DNA from: Leifsonia xyli
GTDB taxonomy: Bacteria; Actinomycetota; Actinomycetes; Actinomycetales; Microbacteriaceae
DNA: 64,000 nt
Assembly (NCBI GenBank): GCA_003243275.1
Contig: QFQR01000001.1
Span: 682,001-746,000 of the forward strand
Direction of reading: 5' to 3'
How positions within the stretch are numbered: the first letter of the stretch is position 1; every line of letters starts with the position of its first letter. The position numbers and the translations under genes were made by a program. Of the stretch, positions 7,264 to 22,443 are shown piece by piece. The notes below the pieces were generated by a model, which worked only from the letters and a program-made list of their open reading frames with translations, did no database searches and had not been told where the DNA came from.

Positions 7264-8604
7264 ATGCCCGAGCAACAGACGTGGAACGCCGCCCGGCTGA
7301 TTCCCACATCCGGCATCAACGGTGCCGAGGAGCAGGAGCGACGGGCGACCTCGGCGTTGCTCGCCGTGATGGGTGCAGTTCGAGAATTCGCGCGGACGCT
7401 GCTCGGTCCGCTCGGCGCCCCAGCCGGAAGTGTCGAGACGTTCATCGAGGTGCCGTTCGACCTCGCCGATGGTCGACGCATCTTCCCCGACGGGCTCATC
7501 AGGGTGAAGCGTGGGTCGAAAGTGTGGACCGCCCTCGTCGAGGTAAAGACCGGCGCAAACACGCTCGCGACCGAACAGCTTGAGCAATACCTCGATGTCG
7601 CGCGCGATCGCGTATACGACTACCTGATCACCATCTCGAACGAGCTTCCGGCTGCGGCCGGCACGCATCCCACCGCCCTCGACAGGAGGAAGCTGCGCAA
7701 AGTCAGCGTTCACCATTACTCCTGGACGGAGATCCTCTCCCACGCCGTGCTCCAACGGCAGTTCCGTGGGGTGGCCGATCCGGACCAGTCGTGGATACTC
7801 GGCGAGCTCATCCGTTACCTCGAGCATCCGAAGTCCGGTGCGATGGAATTCGAGGACATGGGCCCGAGTTGGGTGCCTCTGAGAGAAGCAGTAGCGTCAG
7901 GGACGCTTCGGTCGAATGACAAGACCGCGACGGACGTGGCGCTCCGATTCGATGCGCTCCTGCGTTTCGCCTCGCTCCGACTCGGCCGCCAGTTGGGCAC
8001 CGAGGTAGTTCCGGTTCTCACTCGATCCGAAAGTGACAACCCTGCCCTCCGAACGAGCGCCCTCGCCGGTCGCCTCGTGGCCGACGGTGTGCTCACGGGT
8101 GAGCTGCGCATCCCGAATGCTGTGTCCCCACTGCGGGTCAGCGCAGACTTGCGTGCGTCGAAGGTGACCTGCTCGTTCGAGATCGATGCACCGCGCGAAG
8201 GTCGCCCGCTCACGCGCATCAACTGGCTGCTCCGGCAGCTGAAGGCCGCGCCGGATACGACACGTATCGAAGCCTCGGTACTCCGATCGCGAGTCGCGAC
8301 AGCCGAGTTGCTGCGTGATCTACGGGACGCCCCTGCGAAGCTGGTCGGCGATCCGGCAAAGGAATTGAAATCCTTCACCGTCGCCAGCACGTTCCCGATG
8401 GGAACCAAACGAGGAACCGGACGCGGCGGATTCATCGATTCGGTGCTGAATGCTGTCGAGACGACATACGAGACGATCGGCCAGTCTCTGAAGCCCTGGT
8501 CGGCGGCGCCTCCCCGATTGCGGTCACAGGAGGATGTGGAGGTCGATCTCACGGTTGATGCAGCACTCGTGTCAACCGCTCTCTCGTCCGTCGACGAAGA
8601 CTGA
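7264..8604 (+). CDS. PD-(D/E)XK-like protein of unknown function
   Basis: 446 residues, not assigned to a named family. About residues 58-115 contain a PD-(D/E)XK-like core: FIEVPFDLADG, then FPDGLIRV, WTALVEVKTG and a helix with EQLEQYLDVARD, i.e. the Asp, the Glu-x-Lys and a trailing Gln/Glu helix. The rest includes ELIRYLEHPKSGAMEF, a middle section with RLVADGVL, and a Gly-rich TKRGTGRGGFIDSVL near the C terminus. Residues 1-35 (AARLIPTSGINGAEEQE) resemble actinobacterial hypothetical proteins I have seen without a function. The gene has a strong Shine-Dalgarno, a palindrome upstream, less GC-biased codons than its neighbours (AAA, AAT, ACA, GTA occur), and is flanked by direct hairpin repeats. 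A nuclease or defence role is possible but unproven. Confidence 0.75.
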   Translation: MPEQQTWNAARLIPTSGINGAEEQERRATSALLAVMGAVREFARTLLGPLGAPAGSVETFIEVPFDLADGRRIFPDGLIRVKRGSKVWTALVEVKTGANTLATEQLEQYLDVARDRVYDYLITISNELPAAAGTHPTALDRRKLRKVSVHHYSWTEILSHAVLQRQFRGVADPDQSWILGELIRYLEHPKSGAMEFEDMGPSWVPLREAVASGTLRSNDKTATDVALRFDALLRFASLRLGRQLGTEVVPVLTRSESDNPALRTSALAGRLVADGVLTGELRIPNAVSPLRVSADLRASKVTCSFEIDAPREGRPLTRINWLLRQLKAAPDTTRIEASVLRSRVATAELLRDLRDAPAKLVGDPAKELKSFTVASTFPMGTKRGTGRGGFIDSVLNAVETTYETIGQSLKPWSAAPPRLRSQEDVEVDLTVDAALVSTALSSVDED

Positions 8605-8676
8605 GTCCAGCGCCCCGAGCTACCCACAGCAACTACGGGCAGCAACCACCGATCCCGCACGGAACGGCCGCGCTCA

Positions 8677-8742
8677 GAGAGGTGGCGAGATTCGTGCCGA
8701 ATGGTCGCCACCGACCCCGGGTGGCGACCACTTGGCACGAAT
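8677..8742. repeat. Hairpin repeat family 1, copy B
   Basis: Second direct copy of the 66-bp element. It starts 72 bp after the stop of the PD-(D/E)XK-like gene and ends 72 bp before the gatB stop, between convergent genes. It may also act as a terminator. Confidence 0.85.
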
Positions 8743-8814
8743 CCGAGGGGGTTCTGCGGGAGTGAGGGCGCGCGCGGATGGCGGGCCCGCGCGTCCGCGG
8801 AAGCGTCGTCCGGG

Positions 8815-10389
8815 TCAGGCCTGGGTCGCGCGCTCGAGCACGAGCTCGCGCACGCGGGCGGCATCCGCCGAGCCGTGCATCGCCTTCATGACGGCACCGA
8901 TGACGGCACCGGCGGCCTGCACCTTGCCGTCGCGGATCTTCTCGAGCACATCGGGCTGGGCGGCGAGCGCCTCGTCGATCGCGGCGATCAGCGCACCGTC
9001 GTCCGAGACAACCTTGAGGCCACGGGCCTCGACCACCTCGGCGGGCCGCCCCTCGCCCTCGATGACGCCTTCGAGCACCTGACGGGCGAGGCGGTCGGTG
9101 AGCTCGCCCGACTCGACAAGCGCCACCAGCTCGGCCACCGCATCCGGCGACACCAACTCGGCCGGCTCCACGGAGCGGGTGTTCGCGACACGGGCGATCT
9201 CGCCCGTCCACCACTTACGGGCCTGGGCGGGCGCCGCACCGGCAGCCACCGTCTCCTCCACCTCGACCAGCAGCCCCGCGTTCTTCACATCGCGGAACTC
9301 GAGGTCGGTGAAGCCCCACGCCTGCTGCAGGCGACGGCGACGCACGGCCGGCGACTCCGGCAGCGCGGCGCGCAACTGCTCGATGAGCTCCGCGCTCGGC
9401 TCGATCGGCAGCAGATCGGGCTCGGGGAAGTAGCGGTAGTCGTCGGCATCCGACTTCGGGCGCCCCGCCGAGGTGACCCCGCGGTCCTCGTGCCAGTGGC
9501 GGGTCTCCTGGATGATCGAGCCGCCCGCCGCCAGAATCGCCGCCTGCCGCTGGATCTCGTAGCGCACGGCCCGCTCCACCGAGCGGAACGAGTTCACGTT
9601 CTTCGTCTCGGTGCGGATGCCGAGCTTCACCTCGGGATGCGGGTTCACGGATGCGTCGTGGCCGTCGGCCAGCGCGACCGCCGCCGCCGCCGTACGGGGG
9701 CGCAGCGAAACGTTCGCGTCGCAGCGGAGGTTGCCGCGCTCCATCCGCGCCTCCGAGATGCCGAGCGAGCGGGCGATCTCGCGCACCGTCGCGACATACG
9801 CCTTCGCCACCTCGGGCGCGCGATGCTCGGTGCCGAAGATCGGCTTCGTGACGATCTCGACGAGCGGCACACCCGCACGGTTGTAGTCGACGAGCGAGTA
9901 CTCGGCACCGTGGATGCGACCCGTCGCGCCGCCCATGTGGGTGAGCTTGCCGGCGTCTTCCTCCATGTGGGCGCGCTCGATCGGGATGGTGACGGAGGTG
10001 CCGTCCTCCAGCTCGATGTCGAGGGAGCCCTCGAAGGCGATCGGCTCGTCGTACTGGCTGATCTGGTAGTTCTTCGCGAGGTCGGGGTAGAAGTAGTTCT
10101 TGCGGGCGAAGCGGCTCGACGGGGCGATCTGGCATCCGAGCGCGAGCCCGAGCGAGATCGAGTACTCGATGGCCACCTGGTTCACCACCGGCAGGCTGCC
10201 CGGAAGCCCCAGGCACAACGGCGTGATCTGGGTGTTCGGGGCTGCGCCGAAACCGCCGGGCGCTGCCGGGTTCGGGGCGTCGCTGAACATCTTCGTCGCG
10301 GTCGAGAGCTCGACGTGCACCTCGAATCCGAGCACCGGCTCGAACAGCTCGAGCGCCTTGTCGAAGTCCATGAGGTCGGGCTTGGCCAT
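8815..10389 (-). CDS. gatB: Aspartyl/glutamyl-tRNA amidotransferase subunit B
   Basis: 524 residues, full length. GatB provides the kinase/tRNA-binding part of GatCAB, which converts Glu-tRNA(Gln) (and Asp-tRNA(Asn)) to the amidated form. Visible family features: [15 protein letters not shown] near residue 22, [70 protein letters not shown], and the C-terminal YqeY-like tail domain with [16 protein letters not shown] 10389 is chosen because TAGAAT lies 7 nt upstream and a longer frame has no ribosome site. It is separated from gatA by 135 bp holding a repeat element, so it may have its own promoter. Confidence 0.95.
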   Translation of the reverse strand: MAKPDLMDFDKALELFEPVLGFEVHVELSTATKMFSDAPNPAAPGGFGAAPNTQITPLCLGLPGSLPVVNQVAIEYSISLGLALGCQIAPSSRFARKNYFYPDLAKNYQISQYDEPIAFEGSLDIELEDGTSVTIPIERAHMEEDAGKLTHMGGATGRIHGAEYSLVDYNRAGVPLVEIVTKPIFGTEHRAPEVAKAYVATVREIARSLGISEARMERGNLRCDANVSLRPRTAAAAVALADGHDASVNPHPEVKLGIRTETKNVNSFRSVERAVRYEIQRQAAILAAGGSIIQETRHWHEDRGVTSAGRPKSDADDYRYFPEPDLLPIEPSAELIEQLRAALPESPAVRRRRLQQAWGFTDLEFRDVKNAGLLVEVEETVAAGAAPAQARKWWTGEIARVANTRSVEPAELVSPDAVAELVALVESGELTDRLARQVLEGVIEGEGRPAEVVEARGLKVVSDDGALIAAIDEALAAQPDVLEKIRDGKVQAAGAVIGAVMKAMHGSADAARVRELVLERATQA

Positions 10390-10396
10390 GCGTTCG

Positions 10397-10402
10397 ATTC
10401 TA
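10397..10402 (-). promoter_or_regulatory. -10-like element of gatB
   Basis: Minus-strand TAGAAT, 7 nt upstream of the gatB ATG. This close match to the -10 consensus without a Shine-Dalgarno implies a leaderless gatB mRNA independent of gatCA. Confidence 0.5.
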
Positions 10403-10419
10403 GGCGGGGCGGGCGGGGT

Positions 10420-10460
10420 GGGGTTTCGATACGCCGCTGCGCGGCTACTCAACCCGCGGG
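10420..10460. repeat. REP-like intergenic element, copy 1
   Basis: 41 bp containing TCGATACGCCGCTGCGCGGC, also present at 59114-59154 and in degraded form at 58357-58397. CCGC(T)GCGCGG forms a short internal palindrome. It lies in the gatA-gatB gap, followed by about 60 bp of G-rich sequence without a gene. Confidence 0.8.
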
Positions 10461-10524
10461 TGGGGGCCGCGCGCGGTGGAGGGCGGCGCGGCAGCGCGCG
10501 GCGCCGAGGGGCGGGCGGGGTGGG

Positions 10525-12024
10525 TCAGAGCGCGGGCGCCTGCGCGAGCAGTGGGCCGCCCCACTGCTCCTCGAGCAGCTGCTCGAGCGCCGCGCCCACG
10601 GTGTAGAGCCGCGCATCCTCACGGGCGGGCGCCATGAACTGGATGCCGACCGGCAGGGAGTCCTCGGGGGCGAGCCCCGACGGCAGCGAGATGCCGGGCA
10701 CACCCGCCAGGTTCGCGGGGATCGTCGTCAGGTCGTTGAGGTACATGGCGAGCGGGTCGTCGACCTTGGAACCGAGCGGGAACGCGGTGGTCGGCGCCGA
10801 CGGGGTCGCGAGCACGTCGACCGTGGCGAAGGCCGCGTCGAAATCGCGCTGGATCAGGGTGCGCACCTTCTGCGCCGAGCCGTAGTACGCGTCGTAGTAC
10901 CCGGCCGACAGCGCGTAGGTGCCGAGGATGATGCGGCGCTTCACCTCGTCGCCGAAGCCCGCCTCACGGGTGGCCGACATGACATCCTCGACGGTCGGCT
11001 GACCATCGGGCGTCACGCGCAGGCCGAAGCGCACCGAGTCGAACTTGGCGAGGTTGCTCGACGCCTCGGCCGGAAGGATCAGATAGTAGGCGGCGATCGC
11101 GTACTGGAACGACGGCGCCGACACCGGGACGATCTCCGCCCCCTGCGCCTCCAGCAGCGCGAGCGCCTCCTCGAAGCGCTGCACGACGCCCGGCTGGAAG
11201 CCCTCGCCACCGGCGAGGTCGGTCACGACGCCGATGCGGAGTCCCTTCACGGCGCCCTCGCGCTGCCCGGCGCGCGCCGCCTCCGCGAACGACGGCCAGG
11301 CCTCAGGGATCGACGTCGAGTCGCGCGGGTCATGCCCGCCGATCACGTCGTGCAGCAGGCCCGCGTCGAGCACGGTGCGGGTGACGGGACCCACCTGGTC
11401 GAGCGAGGAGGCGAGCGCGATCGCGCCGTAGCGCGACACCCCGCCGTAGGTGGGCTTCACGCCCACCGATCCGGTCACCGCGGCCGGCTGACGGATCGAT
11501 CCGCCGGTGTCGGAGCCGAGGGCGAGCGGCGCCTCGAACGCCGACACGGCCGCAGCCGAGCCTCCGCCTGAACCCCCGGGGATGCGGGTGAGATCCCACG
11601 GGTTGTGGGTGTTGCCGTAGGCGGAGTGCTCCGTGGAGGAACCCATCGCGAACTCGTCCATGTTGGTCTTGCCGAGCGGCACGAGGCCGGCCGCGCGCAT
11701 CCGGGCGACGACGGTCGCGTCGTACGGCGGCACCCAGCCCTCGAGGATCTTGGAGCCCGAGGTCGACGGCATGTCGACCGTGCAGAGCACATCCTTGATG
11801 GCCACAGGCACACCCGCGAGCCCGGATGCGGTGCCCTCGGCACGCGCGCGATCGATCGACGCCGCCGTGTCGAGCGCGTTCTCCGAGATGTGGAGGAAGG
11901 CGTGCACCGCCCCGTCGACCTCCGCGATGCGATCGAGGTGCGCCTGCGTCACCTCGACGCTCGACACCTCACGGGCGTCCAGCAGCACCGCGAGCTCGGC
12001 AGCGGTCCGGGTGACGAGGCTCAC
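10525..12024 (-). CDS. gatA: Aspartyl/glutamyl-tRNA amidotransferase subunit A
   Basis: 499 residues, the amidase-signature subunit that releases ammonia from glutamine for GatB. The Ser-cisSer-Lys catalytic triad is complete: Lys77 in VPVAIKDVL, cis-Ser152 in [13 protein letters not shown] and Ser176 in [11 protein letters not shown]-terminal segments GYYDAYY and [13 protein letters not shown] match the family. The gene starts in the overlap with gatC (ATGA, 12021-12024), so translation is coupled. Confidence 0.97.
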   Translation of the reverse strand: MSLVTRTAAELAVLLDAREVSSVEVTQAHLDRIAEVDGAVHAFLHISENALDTAASIDRARAEGTASGLAGVPVAIKDVLCTVDMPSTSGSKILEGWVPPYDATVVARMRAAGLVPLGKTNMDEFAMGSSTEHSAYGNTHNPWDLTRIPGGSGGGSAAAVSAFEAPLALGSDTGGSIRQPAAVTGSVGVKPTYGGVSRYGAIALASSLDQVGPVTRTVLDAGLLHDVIGGHDPRDSTSIPEAWPSFAEAARAGQREGAVKGLRIGVVTDLAGGEGFQPGVVQRFEEALALLEAQGAEIVPVSAPSFQYAIAAYYLILPAEASSNLAKFDSVRFGLRVTPDGQPTVEDVMSATREAGFGDEVKRRIILGTYALSAGYYDAYYGSAQKVRTLIQRDFDAAFATVDVLATPSAPTTAFPLGSKVDDPLAMYLNDLTTIPANLAGVPGISLPSGLAPEDSLPVGIQFMAPAREDARLYTVGAALEQLLEEQWGGPLLAQAPAL

Positions 12025-12320
12025 TGCTCCTCCCCCAGGATCGAGGTGACCTTGAAGAAGTCGCCCTCGCGTTCGGGGGCACCCGCGAGCGCCTCCTCGG
12101 GGGTGAGCGGCACGCCCACGACATCCGCCCGGGTCACCGTGCCGAGCGCGATCGGGTGGCTCGTGGCAGGCACGTCCGGGGTCGCCACCTGACGCACGGT
12201 GGCGACGGCGTCGACGATCTGGCCGAGCTCGCCCGTGAGCCGCTCGACCTCCTCGTCGGTCAGCCCGATGCGGGAGAGGGTCGCCAGATGGCGCACGAGG
12301 TCGGGGGTGATCTCAGACAC
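12021..12320 (-). CDS. gatC: Aspartyl/glutamyl-tRNA amidotransferase subunit C
   Basis: 99 residues, the small belt subunit that stabilises the GatA-GatB contact. [17 protein letters not shown] at the N terminus and [12 protein letters not shown] near the C terminus are diagnostic. The GTG at 12320 is preferred over an ATG nine bases upstream: it gives the usual MSEIT-like start and normal length, and TAGGAT lies 7 nt before it. First gene of gatCA, overlapping gatA by 4 bp. Confidence 0.93.
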   Translation of the reverse strand: MSEITPDLVRHLATLSRIGLTDEEVERLTGELGQIVDAVATVRQVATPDVPATSHPIALGTVTRADVVGVPLTPEEALAGAPEREGDFFKVTSILGEEQ

Positions 12321-12327
12321 GGCTTCC

Positions 12328-12333
12328 ATCCTA
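12328..12333 (-). promoter_or_regulatory. -10-like element of gatCA
   Basis: Minus-strand TAGGAT, 7 nt before the GTG at 12320. It overlaps the alternative ATG, which it therefore argues against. Confidence 0.45.
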
Positions 12334-12372
12334 GGAGGGGCCGCGGGCATCGAGACGCGTGGGCCGCGACGA

Positions 12373-13761
12373 CTACCGGATGCGGGTGAGTGCGCGCGCG
12401 AAGTCGCCGCGCGAATGATCCGGCCCGACCACGTACTGGCCTTCGCCGATCCCGATGAGGGAGAGGTTGCGCAGCGACATGCTCCCGGGCGCGAAGTAGT
12501 CGTTGTGCGTGACCGCCCCCGAGAGCTCGCCCCCGGCGATCGGATCGCTGCCCGCGGCGACCGAGAACAGTCGCGCGCCATAGGCACGCGACGACGGCTG
12601 ACTTCCGAACACCCCCGAGGCCGGGATCGGATCCCAATCCGCCGCGCCGACCCAGACGTTTCCCGCGGTCACATGCAGTTCGTCGACCGAGCGCGCCGGG
12701 CTCCCCGGCGAGCCGACCACGGCGAGCGCGTCGACGCTCACATCGTCCTCGGCCAGCGAGAGCAGCGCCGCGGTCGACCCGTAGGAATGCGCCAGCACCG
12801 AGAGGTAGGGCTGATCGTCGCCGCGGACCGCACGCAGCCCCTGCAACGACTCGGTCAGCGACACCTGCCCCTCGCGGGCGAGCTCCATCGAGGCGACGTT
12901 CACGAGGCTCGGGGTCTTGTAGCCGATCCAGGCGATGGCCGCGACCGTCTCCTGCTGCCCCGGGTGGAGCACCCTCAGCCACTGCTCCTGCTGATCGACG
13001 ACGGTCTGCGCCGTCGCCGCCCACGCCTCGATCTGCGCGTCGACGCCGAAGAACATGCCAGGCACGAGGTAGCTCACGTAGTCGGCGCGCGCGATGTCGC
13101 CCACGGCCACGACCGCGCGCCCCTCACCCGTCACATCGAGGCTGACGAGCCGCCGCGTCTCGCCCTTGGCGACCAGCGCCTTCTGGACCTGCTCGAGCAT
13201 ATGCCGGCGCGTGACCAGCTCGTCGCGCTCAGCCCGGCCGACGCTCCCGCCGGCGAGCCGCGCATCGAGATCGGATTTGGTCTCCTTCAGCACGTCACGG
13301 TTGGCGAGATCGCGCGCCGCGTAGGGAACGCCCTCCAGGTTGCCGACGAGCTCCGGCGCGAGTGCGCGAAGGTTCGATCGCCCGTCGGCGGGTGCCGAGT
13401 TCCACCATGCCGACACCTCGATCGCGCTCGGGGGCGAGGTGAGCAGCGCGCGCACGGCATCCGGATGCGACGCCAAGAAGGTGCGCACATCGCCGCGCGG
13501 CATCGCGTCGAGCCGGTCGAGAAGCGCGACCCCTTGCAGCCGGTCGATCGAGAGCGAGGGCTCGCTGATCGGGTCGGAGCCGGGAGCGAGCGGGGTGCCG
13601 AGCACATCCAGCTGCGCCGCAGGCGCCTCGCCGACGGCGACGACGAGGGGTGCCGCGGGCACGCCGAAAGCCCCGACCAGGAGAGCCGGGGTCGCAAAAA
13701 GCAACGCGATCTCGAACAGCTGATTGCCCTTCCCAGTAGCGCACAGCAGCGAACGAGGCAC
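12373..13761 (-). CDS. Alpha/beta hydrolase of the DUF1023 family, exported or membrane-anchored
   Basis: About 462 residues. A hydrophobic N terminus (LFATPALLVGAFGV) suggests export or anchoring. The C-terminal half is the DUF1023 alpha/beta hydrolase: YLVPGMFF, then LAHSYGSTAALL with the GxSxG-type nucleophile Ser, VVGSPG, and the late acid/His region DPI ... THNDYF. The middle contains a charged helical stretch with EQVQKALVAKG. Such proteins are frequent in actinobacteria and of unknown substrate. The start is uncertain: the GTG at 13761 abuts TAGAAT directly, so the true start may lie further in. Confidence 0.8.
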   Translation of the reverse strand: MPRSLLCATGKGNQLFEIALLFATPALLVGAFGVPAAPLVVAVGEAPAAQLDVLGTPLAPGSDPISEPSLSIDRLQGVALLDRLDAMPRGDVRTFLASHPDAVRALLTSPPSAIEVSAWWNSAPADGRSNLRALAPELVGNLEGVPYAARDLANRDVLKETKSDLDARLAGGSVGRAERDELVTRRHMLEQVQKALVAKGETRRLVSLDVTGEGRAVVAVGDIARADYVSYLVPGMFFGVDAQIEAWAATAQTVVDQQEQWLRVLHPGQQETVAAIAWIGYKTPSLVNVASMELAREGQVSLTESLQGLRAVRGDDQPYLSVLAHSYGSTAALLSLAEDDVSVDALAVVGSPGSPARSVDELHVTAGNVWVGAADWDPIPASGVFGSQPSSRAYGARLFSVAAGSDPIAGGELSGAVTHNDYFAPGSMSLRNLSLIGIGEGQYVVGPDHSRGDFARALTRIR

Positions 13762-13854
13762 ATTCTACCGCGGGCATGCGTCTATATGCGTGGTCGGAAT
13801 CTATCGGCTGCGCGGCGCCCGTCTGCCACGATGGGCCGAGGATCGGAGCTCACC

Positions 13855-18651
<4,797 letters not shown>

Positions 18652-18657
18652 CCGTCT

Positions 18658-18663
18658 AGGGTA
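18658..18663 (-). promoter_or_regulatory. -10-like element of mnmA
   Basis: Minus-strand TACCCT, 6 nt before GTG 18651. mnmA could therefore be transcribed separately from the desulfurase gene. Confidence 0.4.
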
Positions 18664-18701
18664 CGCATGCCCCCGCGTGCCCGCTGTCGCGCAGCGGGCC
18701 G

Positions 18702-19859
18702 TCAGGATGCGGCGGCGGCACGCGCACCCGCGACCGCGGCGGGCAGTGCCGCGAGCAGCGCGTCGACATCGGCGTCGGTGGAGTCGTGCCCGAGCGTGAT
18801 GCGGAGCGCCCCGCGCGCCTCCGCCTCCGGCACCCCCATCGCGAGCAGCACGTGCGAGAGCTCGGGGACCCCCGCCTGGCAGGCGGAGCCCGTCGAGACC
18901 GCGATACCGGATGCGTCGAGCAGGTAGAGCAGCGCGTCGCCGTCGGCACCCGCGAAGGTGAAGTGCGCGTTGCCGGGCACGCGCCCGCCACCCGGCGCAC
19001 CCCGCAGCACCGCGCCCTCCACCGACGACAGCACGCCTGCCACGAGCCGATCCCGCAGCGCAGCGACCCGGGCGAGCGGCAGCCCCGCCACCGCCTGCGC
19101 CGCCGCGACACCGAACGCCGCCGCACCCGCCGCATCCTGGGTGCCGGAGCGGCCGCGCTGCTGATCTCCGCCGTGCAGCAACGGCTCGACGCTCGCGCTG
19201 CGGGCGAGCACGAGCGCGCCGATGCCCACCGGCCCCCCGAGCTTGTGCGCCGACACCGACACGGCATCCGCACCGACCGCGTGCACCTCGACCGGCACCT
19301 GCCCGAAGGCCGCCACGGCGTCCACGTGCACCGGCACCCCGTGCCGGTGGGCGAGCGCGACGATCTCCTCGACCGGCTGCAGCGTGCCCACCTCGTTGTT
19401 GGCCCACAGCGTCGAGACGAGCGCCACGCTCTCGGGGTCGGCGGCGAGCGCCGCCGCGAGCGCGTCCAGCCGGATGCGCCCCTCGGCATCGAGATCGACC
19501 CACCGGGGCTCCGCCCCCTCGTGGCGCTGCAGCCACTCGACCGTGTCGAGGCTCGCGTGGTGCTCGCCCCGCGGAACGACGATCCGCGGACGACGCGCAC
19601 CCGCGTTGCGCTGCCAGTACAGCCCCTTGATGCCGAGGTTGACCGACTCGGTGCCCCCACTCGTGAGCACCACCTCGACGGGGTCGGCGCCGAGCGCGCG
19701 CGCCACCGCCTCGCGTCCCGTCTCGAGGAGTTCCCGCGCAGCCTGGCCCGGACCGTGGATCGAGGCCGGATTGCCGACGAGCCGCAACGCCTCGGTGTAC
19801 GCCGCGAACACCCCGTCCGTCATGGGCGAGGTGGCGGCATGGTCGAGATAGACCGCCAC
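18702..19859 (-). CDS. iscS: Cysteine desulfurase (NifS/IscS family)
   Basis: 385 residues, PLP-dependent fold type [11 protein letters not shown] at the N terminus, [12 protein letters not shown] as the PLP-phosphate region, [10 protein letters not shown] with the conserved His, Lys206 in [10 protein letters not shown] as the Schiff-base lysine, and the persulfide Cys327 in STGSACQAG. It makes alanine and protein-bound persulfide from cysteine and, from its position, most likely feeds MnmA. GTG 19859 has GAGGAGG upstream. Confidence 0.95.
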   Translation of the reverse strand: MAVYLDHAATSPMTDGVFAAYTEALRLVGNPASIHGPGQAARELLETGREAVARALGADPVEVVLTSGGTESVNLGIKGLYWQRNAGARRPRIVVPRGEHHASLDTVEWLQRHEGAEPRWVDLDAEGRIRLDALAAALAADPESVALVSTLWANNEVGTLQPVEEIVALAHRHGVPVHVDAVAAFGQVPVEVHAVGADAVSVSAHKLGGPVGIGALVLARSASVEPLLHGGDQQRGRSGTQDAAGAAAFGVAAAQAVAGLPLARVAALRDRLVAGVLSSVEGAVLRGAPGGGRVPGNAHFTFAGADGDALLYLLDASGIAVSTGSACQAGVPELSHVLLAMGVPEAEARGALRITLGHDSTDADVDALLAALPAAVAGARAAAAS

Positions 19860-19902
19860 GGGTTCCTCCTCGCCGCGTTACAAGTCCGTCACGCGCACGT
19901 CC

Positions 19903-19908
19903 TAACCT
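19903..19908 (+). promoter_or_regulatory. -10-like element of glgX
   Basis: TAACCT, 7 nt before the glgX ATG at 19916. No Shine-Dalgarno is visible between. Confidence 0.4.
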
Positions 19909-19915
19909 AGACGTC

Positions 19916-21961
19916 ATGTCTCCCGCCGATCCGCTCAGGAACCTCGGCGTGCACCTCAGCTCCCGCGGCGGCGAGATCCGGGTGTGGAGCGCGAACGCCA
20001 CCTCGATCGAGCTGTGCATCTTCGATGCGAAGGATGCCGGGTGGGTGGCGAAGCGCGTGCCGCTCGTCAAGGACGAGGCGGACGTCTGGAGCGCGACCAC
20101 CCGCTCCCTCACGCCGGGCACCCGGTACGCCCTCAGCGTCGACGGCCCGGACGGCGCCGGCCACGAGTTCGACCCCGAGCGGTTCCTGCTCGACCCCTAC
20201 GCGCGCGGCCTCGCCCGCACGCCCGAGGGCGCCTGGCGCAGCTACGTGCAGGACACCGCCTTCGACTGGGGCGGCGTCGCGAAGCCGGGCACCCCCCTGG
20301 ATCACACGGTGGTCTACGAGGCGCACGCCAAGGGCCTCACCCGGCTCAACCCCGAGATCCCCGAGGAGCTGCGCGGCACCTACGCGGGGCTCGCGCACCC
20401 GGCGAGCATCGCCTATCTGCGGGATCTCGGCGTCACCGCGGTGGAGCTGCTCCCCGTGCATCAGTTCGTCTCCGAGCAGCGGCTCACCAAGATGGGCCTC
20501 ACCAACTACTGGGGCTACAACACGCTGAACTTCTTCACCCCGCACGCGGCGTACGCGACGCGGGATGCCCAGTTCGGCGGACCGGGTGCGGTGCTGCGCG
20601 AGTTCAAGGGCATGGTGAAGCTCCTCCACGAGGCGGGCCTCGAGGTGATCCTCGACGTCGTCTACAACCACACCGCCGAGGAGGGGCGCGGCGGCCCCAC
20701 GAGCTCGTTCCGGGGCATCGACAACGCGAGCTACTACCGGCAGACACCCGAAGGCCAGTACATCGACACGACGGGGTGCGGCAACACGCTCGACTACGCG
20801 CTCCCCGTGACGCAGCGACTCGTGCTCGACTCGCTGCGCTACTGGGCGAACGAGGTGCAGATCGACGGTTTCCGGTTCGATCTCGCCGCGACCCTCGGCC
20901 GCGGCGAGGACGCAGCCTTCAGCCCCGACCATCCGCTGCTGCACGCGATCATCGACGACCCGGCGCTCGCGGGCGTGAAGCTCATCGCGGAGCCCTGGGA
21001 TGTGGGCATGGGCGGCTGGCAGGTCGGCAACTTCCCGAACGGCTGGTCGGAGTGGAACGACGGCTACCGCGACCGGATGCGCAACTTCTGGCTGCGCGAC
21101 ATCGCCCAGGCGCGCGCGACCGGGAACGCGAGCGAGGGCATCGGCTCCCTGGCGAGGCGCCTGGCCGGCTCGAACCACGTGTTCGCGCTCGAGCGCGGTC
21201 CGCTCGCCTCGGTGAACTTCGTGACGGCGCACGACGGCTTCACCGCCGCCGACCTGGTCGCCTACGACAAGAAGCACAACCTCGGCAACGGCGAGAACAA
21301 CCGCGACGGCTCCGACGACAACAAGTCGTTCAACCACGGGGTCGAGGGGCCGACCGCGGATGAGGCGATCCTCGCGACGCGCCGCAAGGCCGTGCGCAAC
21401 CTGCTCGGCACGCTCCTGCTCTCGGCCGGCATCCCGATGCTGACGGCGGGCGACGAGTTCGGCCGCACCCAGCGCGGCAACAACAACGCCTACTGCCACG
21501 ATTCGGAGCTCACCTGGCTCAGCTGGGACCGCACCGAGTGGCAGGAGGATCTCGTCGAGGTCGTGAAGACGCTCATCCGCCTGCGCCGCGAGAATCCGGC
21601 GCTGCGGCCGGTGCGCTTCGGGCGGTGGGGGGAGACGACGCCGTCGGCCAGTCAGATGGACTGGTACAACAAGGACGGCGAGACGATGAGCATCGAGGAC
21701 TGGGACTCCGCCGAGGAACGCACCCTCCAGTACCTCGCCGCCTCGACGCCGGAGTTCGAGGCGCCCAACCGCATCCTGCTCGTGGTGCACGGTCTCGAGA
21801 CCGAGGTCGCGGTGACCCTCCCGACCCACGAGGGCGTCAAGCAGTACACCCTGCTGTGGGACTCGGGCCACGACGACATCAGCGGGGTCGAGGGCGTGCA
21901 CCGTCCGGGCGAGCAGCTGACGATGGCGCCGACGTCGATGCTGCTGTTCCGGGCGGGGTGA
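19916..21961 (+). CDS. glgX: Glycogen debranching enzyme GlgX
   Basis: 681 residues. An N-terminal CBM48 domain (about 5-120) precedes a GH13 isoamylase-type barrel. Visible motifs: [10 protein letters not shown], nucleophile Asp322 in [11 protein letters not shown], acid Glu359 in LIAEPWDVG, and TAHDGFT with the third catalytic Asp. [13 protein letters not shown] is typical of GlgX/TreX. It hydrolyses alpha-1,6 branches left after phosphorylase action. It is transcribed away from the desulfurase gene; the phosphorylase glgP lies close downstream on the opposite strand. Confidence 0.94.
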   Translation: MSPADPLRNLGVHLSSRGGEIRVWSANATSIELCIFDAKDAGWVAKRVPLVKDEADVWSATTRSLTPGTRYALSVDGPDGAGHEFDPERFLLDPYARGLARTPEGAWRSYVQDTAFDWGGVAKPGTPLDHTVVYEAHAKGLTRLNPEIPEELRGTYAGLAHPASIAYLRDLGVTAVELLPVHQFVSEQRLTKMGLTNYWGYNTLNFFTPHAAYATRDAQFGGPGAVLREFKGMVKLLHEAGLEVILDVVYNHTAEEGRGGPTSSFRGIDNASYYRQTPEGQYIDTTGCGNTLDYALPVTQRLVLDSLRYWANEVQIDGFRFDLAATLGRGEDAAFSPDHPLLHAIIDDPALAGVKLIAEPWDVGMGGWQVGNFPNGWSEWNDGYRDRMRNFWLRDIAQARATGNASEGIGSLARRLAGSNHVFALERGPLASVNFVTAHDGFTAADLVAYDKKHNLGNGENNRDGSDDNKSFNHGVEGPTADEAILATRRKAVRNLLGTLLLSAGIPMLTAGDEFGRTQRGNNNAYCHDSELTWLSWDRTEWQEDLVEVVKTLIRLRRENPALRPVRFGRWGETTPSASQMDWYNKDGETMSIEDWDSAEERTLQYLAASTPEFEAPNRILLVVHGLETEVAVTLPTHEGVKQYTLLWDSGHDDISGVEGVHRPGEQLTMAPTSMLLFRAG

Positions 21962-21966
21962 GGCGG

Positions 21967-22437
21967 ATGGCCGGAACCCCCGCGACGGCCGCGCTCACGG
22001 CGGCCGGCATCCCGTTCAGCGAGCATGCGTACACCCACGACCCCGCCATCCGCGACTTCGGCCGGGAGGCGGCGACCGCGCTCGGTCTCGACCCCGACCA
22101 GGTGTTCAAGACCCTGCTGGCCGAGGTCGACGGGCGTCTCGTCGTGGGCATCGTGCCGGTGACGGGCAAGCTCGATCTGAAGGCGCTCGCCGCAGCGGTC
22201 GGCGGCAAGAAGGCCGCGATGGCCGACCCCTCGCTCGCCGAGAAGCGCACCGGCTACGTGGTGGGCGGCATCAGTCCGATCGGGCAGAAGACCCGGCACG
22301 AGACGGTGCTCGACGAGACCGCCGAGCTCTGGGATGTCGTCTACGTCTCCGGCGGTCGCCGAGGCTTCGACCTGGGGCTGGCTCCCGGCGACCTCATCCG
22401 GGCGACGGATGCCGTGGTCGCCGACATCGCGCGCTGA
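21967..22437 (+). CDS. ybaK: YbaK/EbsC-family Cys-tRNA(Pro) deacylase
   Basis: 156 residues with the YbaK/ProRS-editing fold: EHAYTHDP near the N terminus, LGLDPDQVFKTLL, VVGIVPVTGKLDLKALA with the conserved Lys, and VVGGISPIGQK. This family removes mischarged Cys from tRNA(Pro). ATG 21967 lies 6 bp after the glgX stop, so the genes are probably cotranscribed, though no functional link to glycogen is known. Confidence 0.9.
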   Translation: MAGTPATAALTAAGIPFSEHAYTHDPAIRDFGREAATALGLDPDQVFKTLLAEVDGRLVVGIVPVTGKLDLKALAAAVGGKKAAMADPSLAEKRTGYVVGGISPIGQKTRHETVLDETAELWDVVYVSGGRRGFDLGLAPGDLIRATDAVVADIAR

Positions 22438-22443
22438 GCGCGG

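Noticed and set aside
8701..11571. Very long open frame on the plus strand opposite gatB and gatA
   Set aside because: Arg/His/Gly-rich shadow of two complete minus-strand genes; typical of high-GC DNA and with no recognisable motifs.
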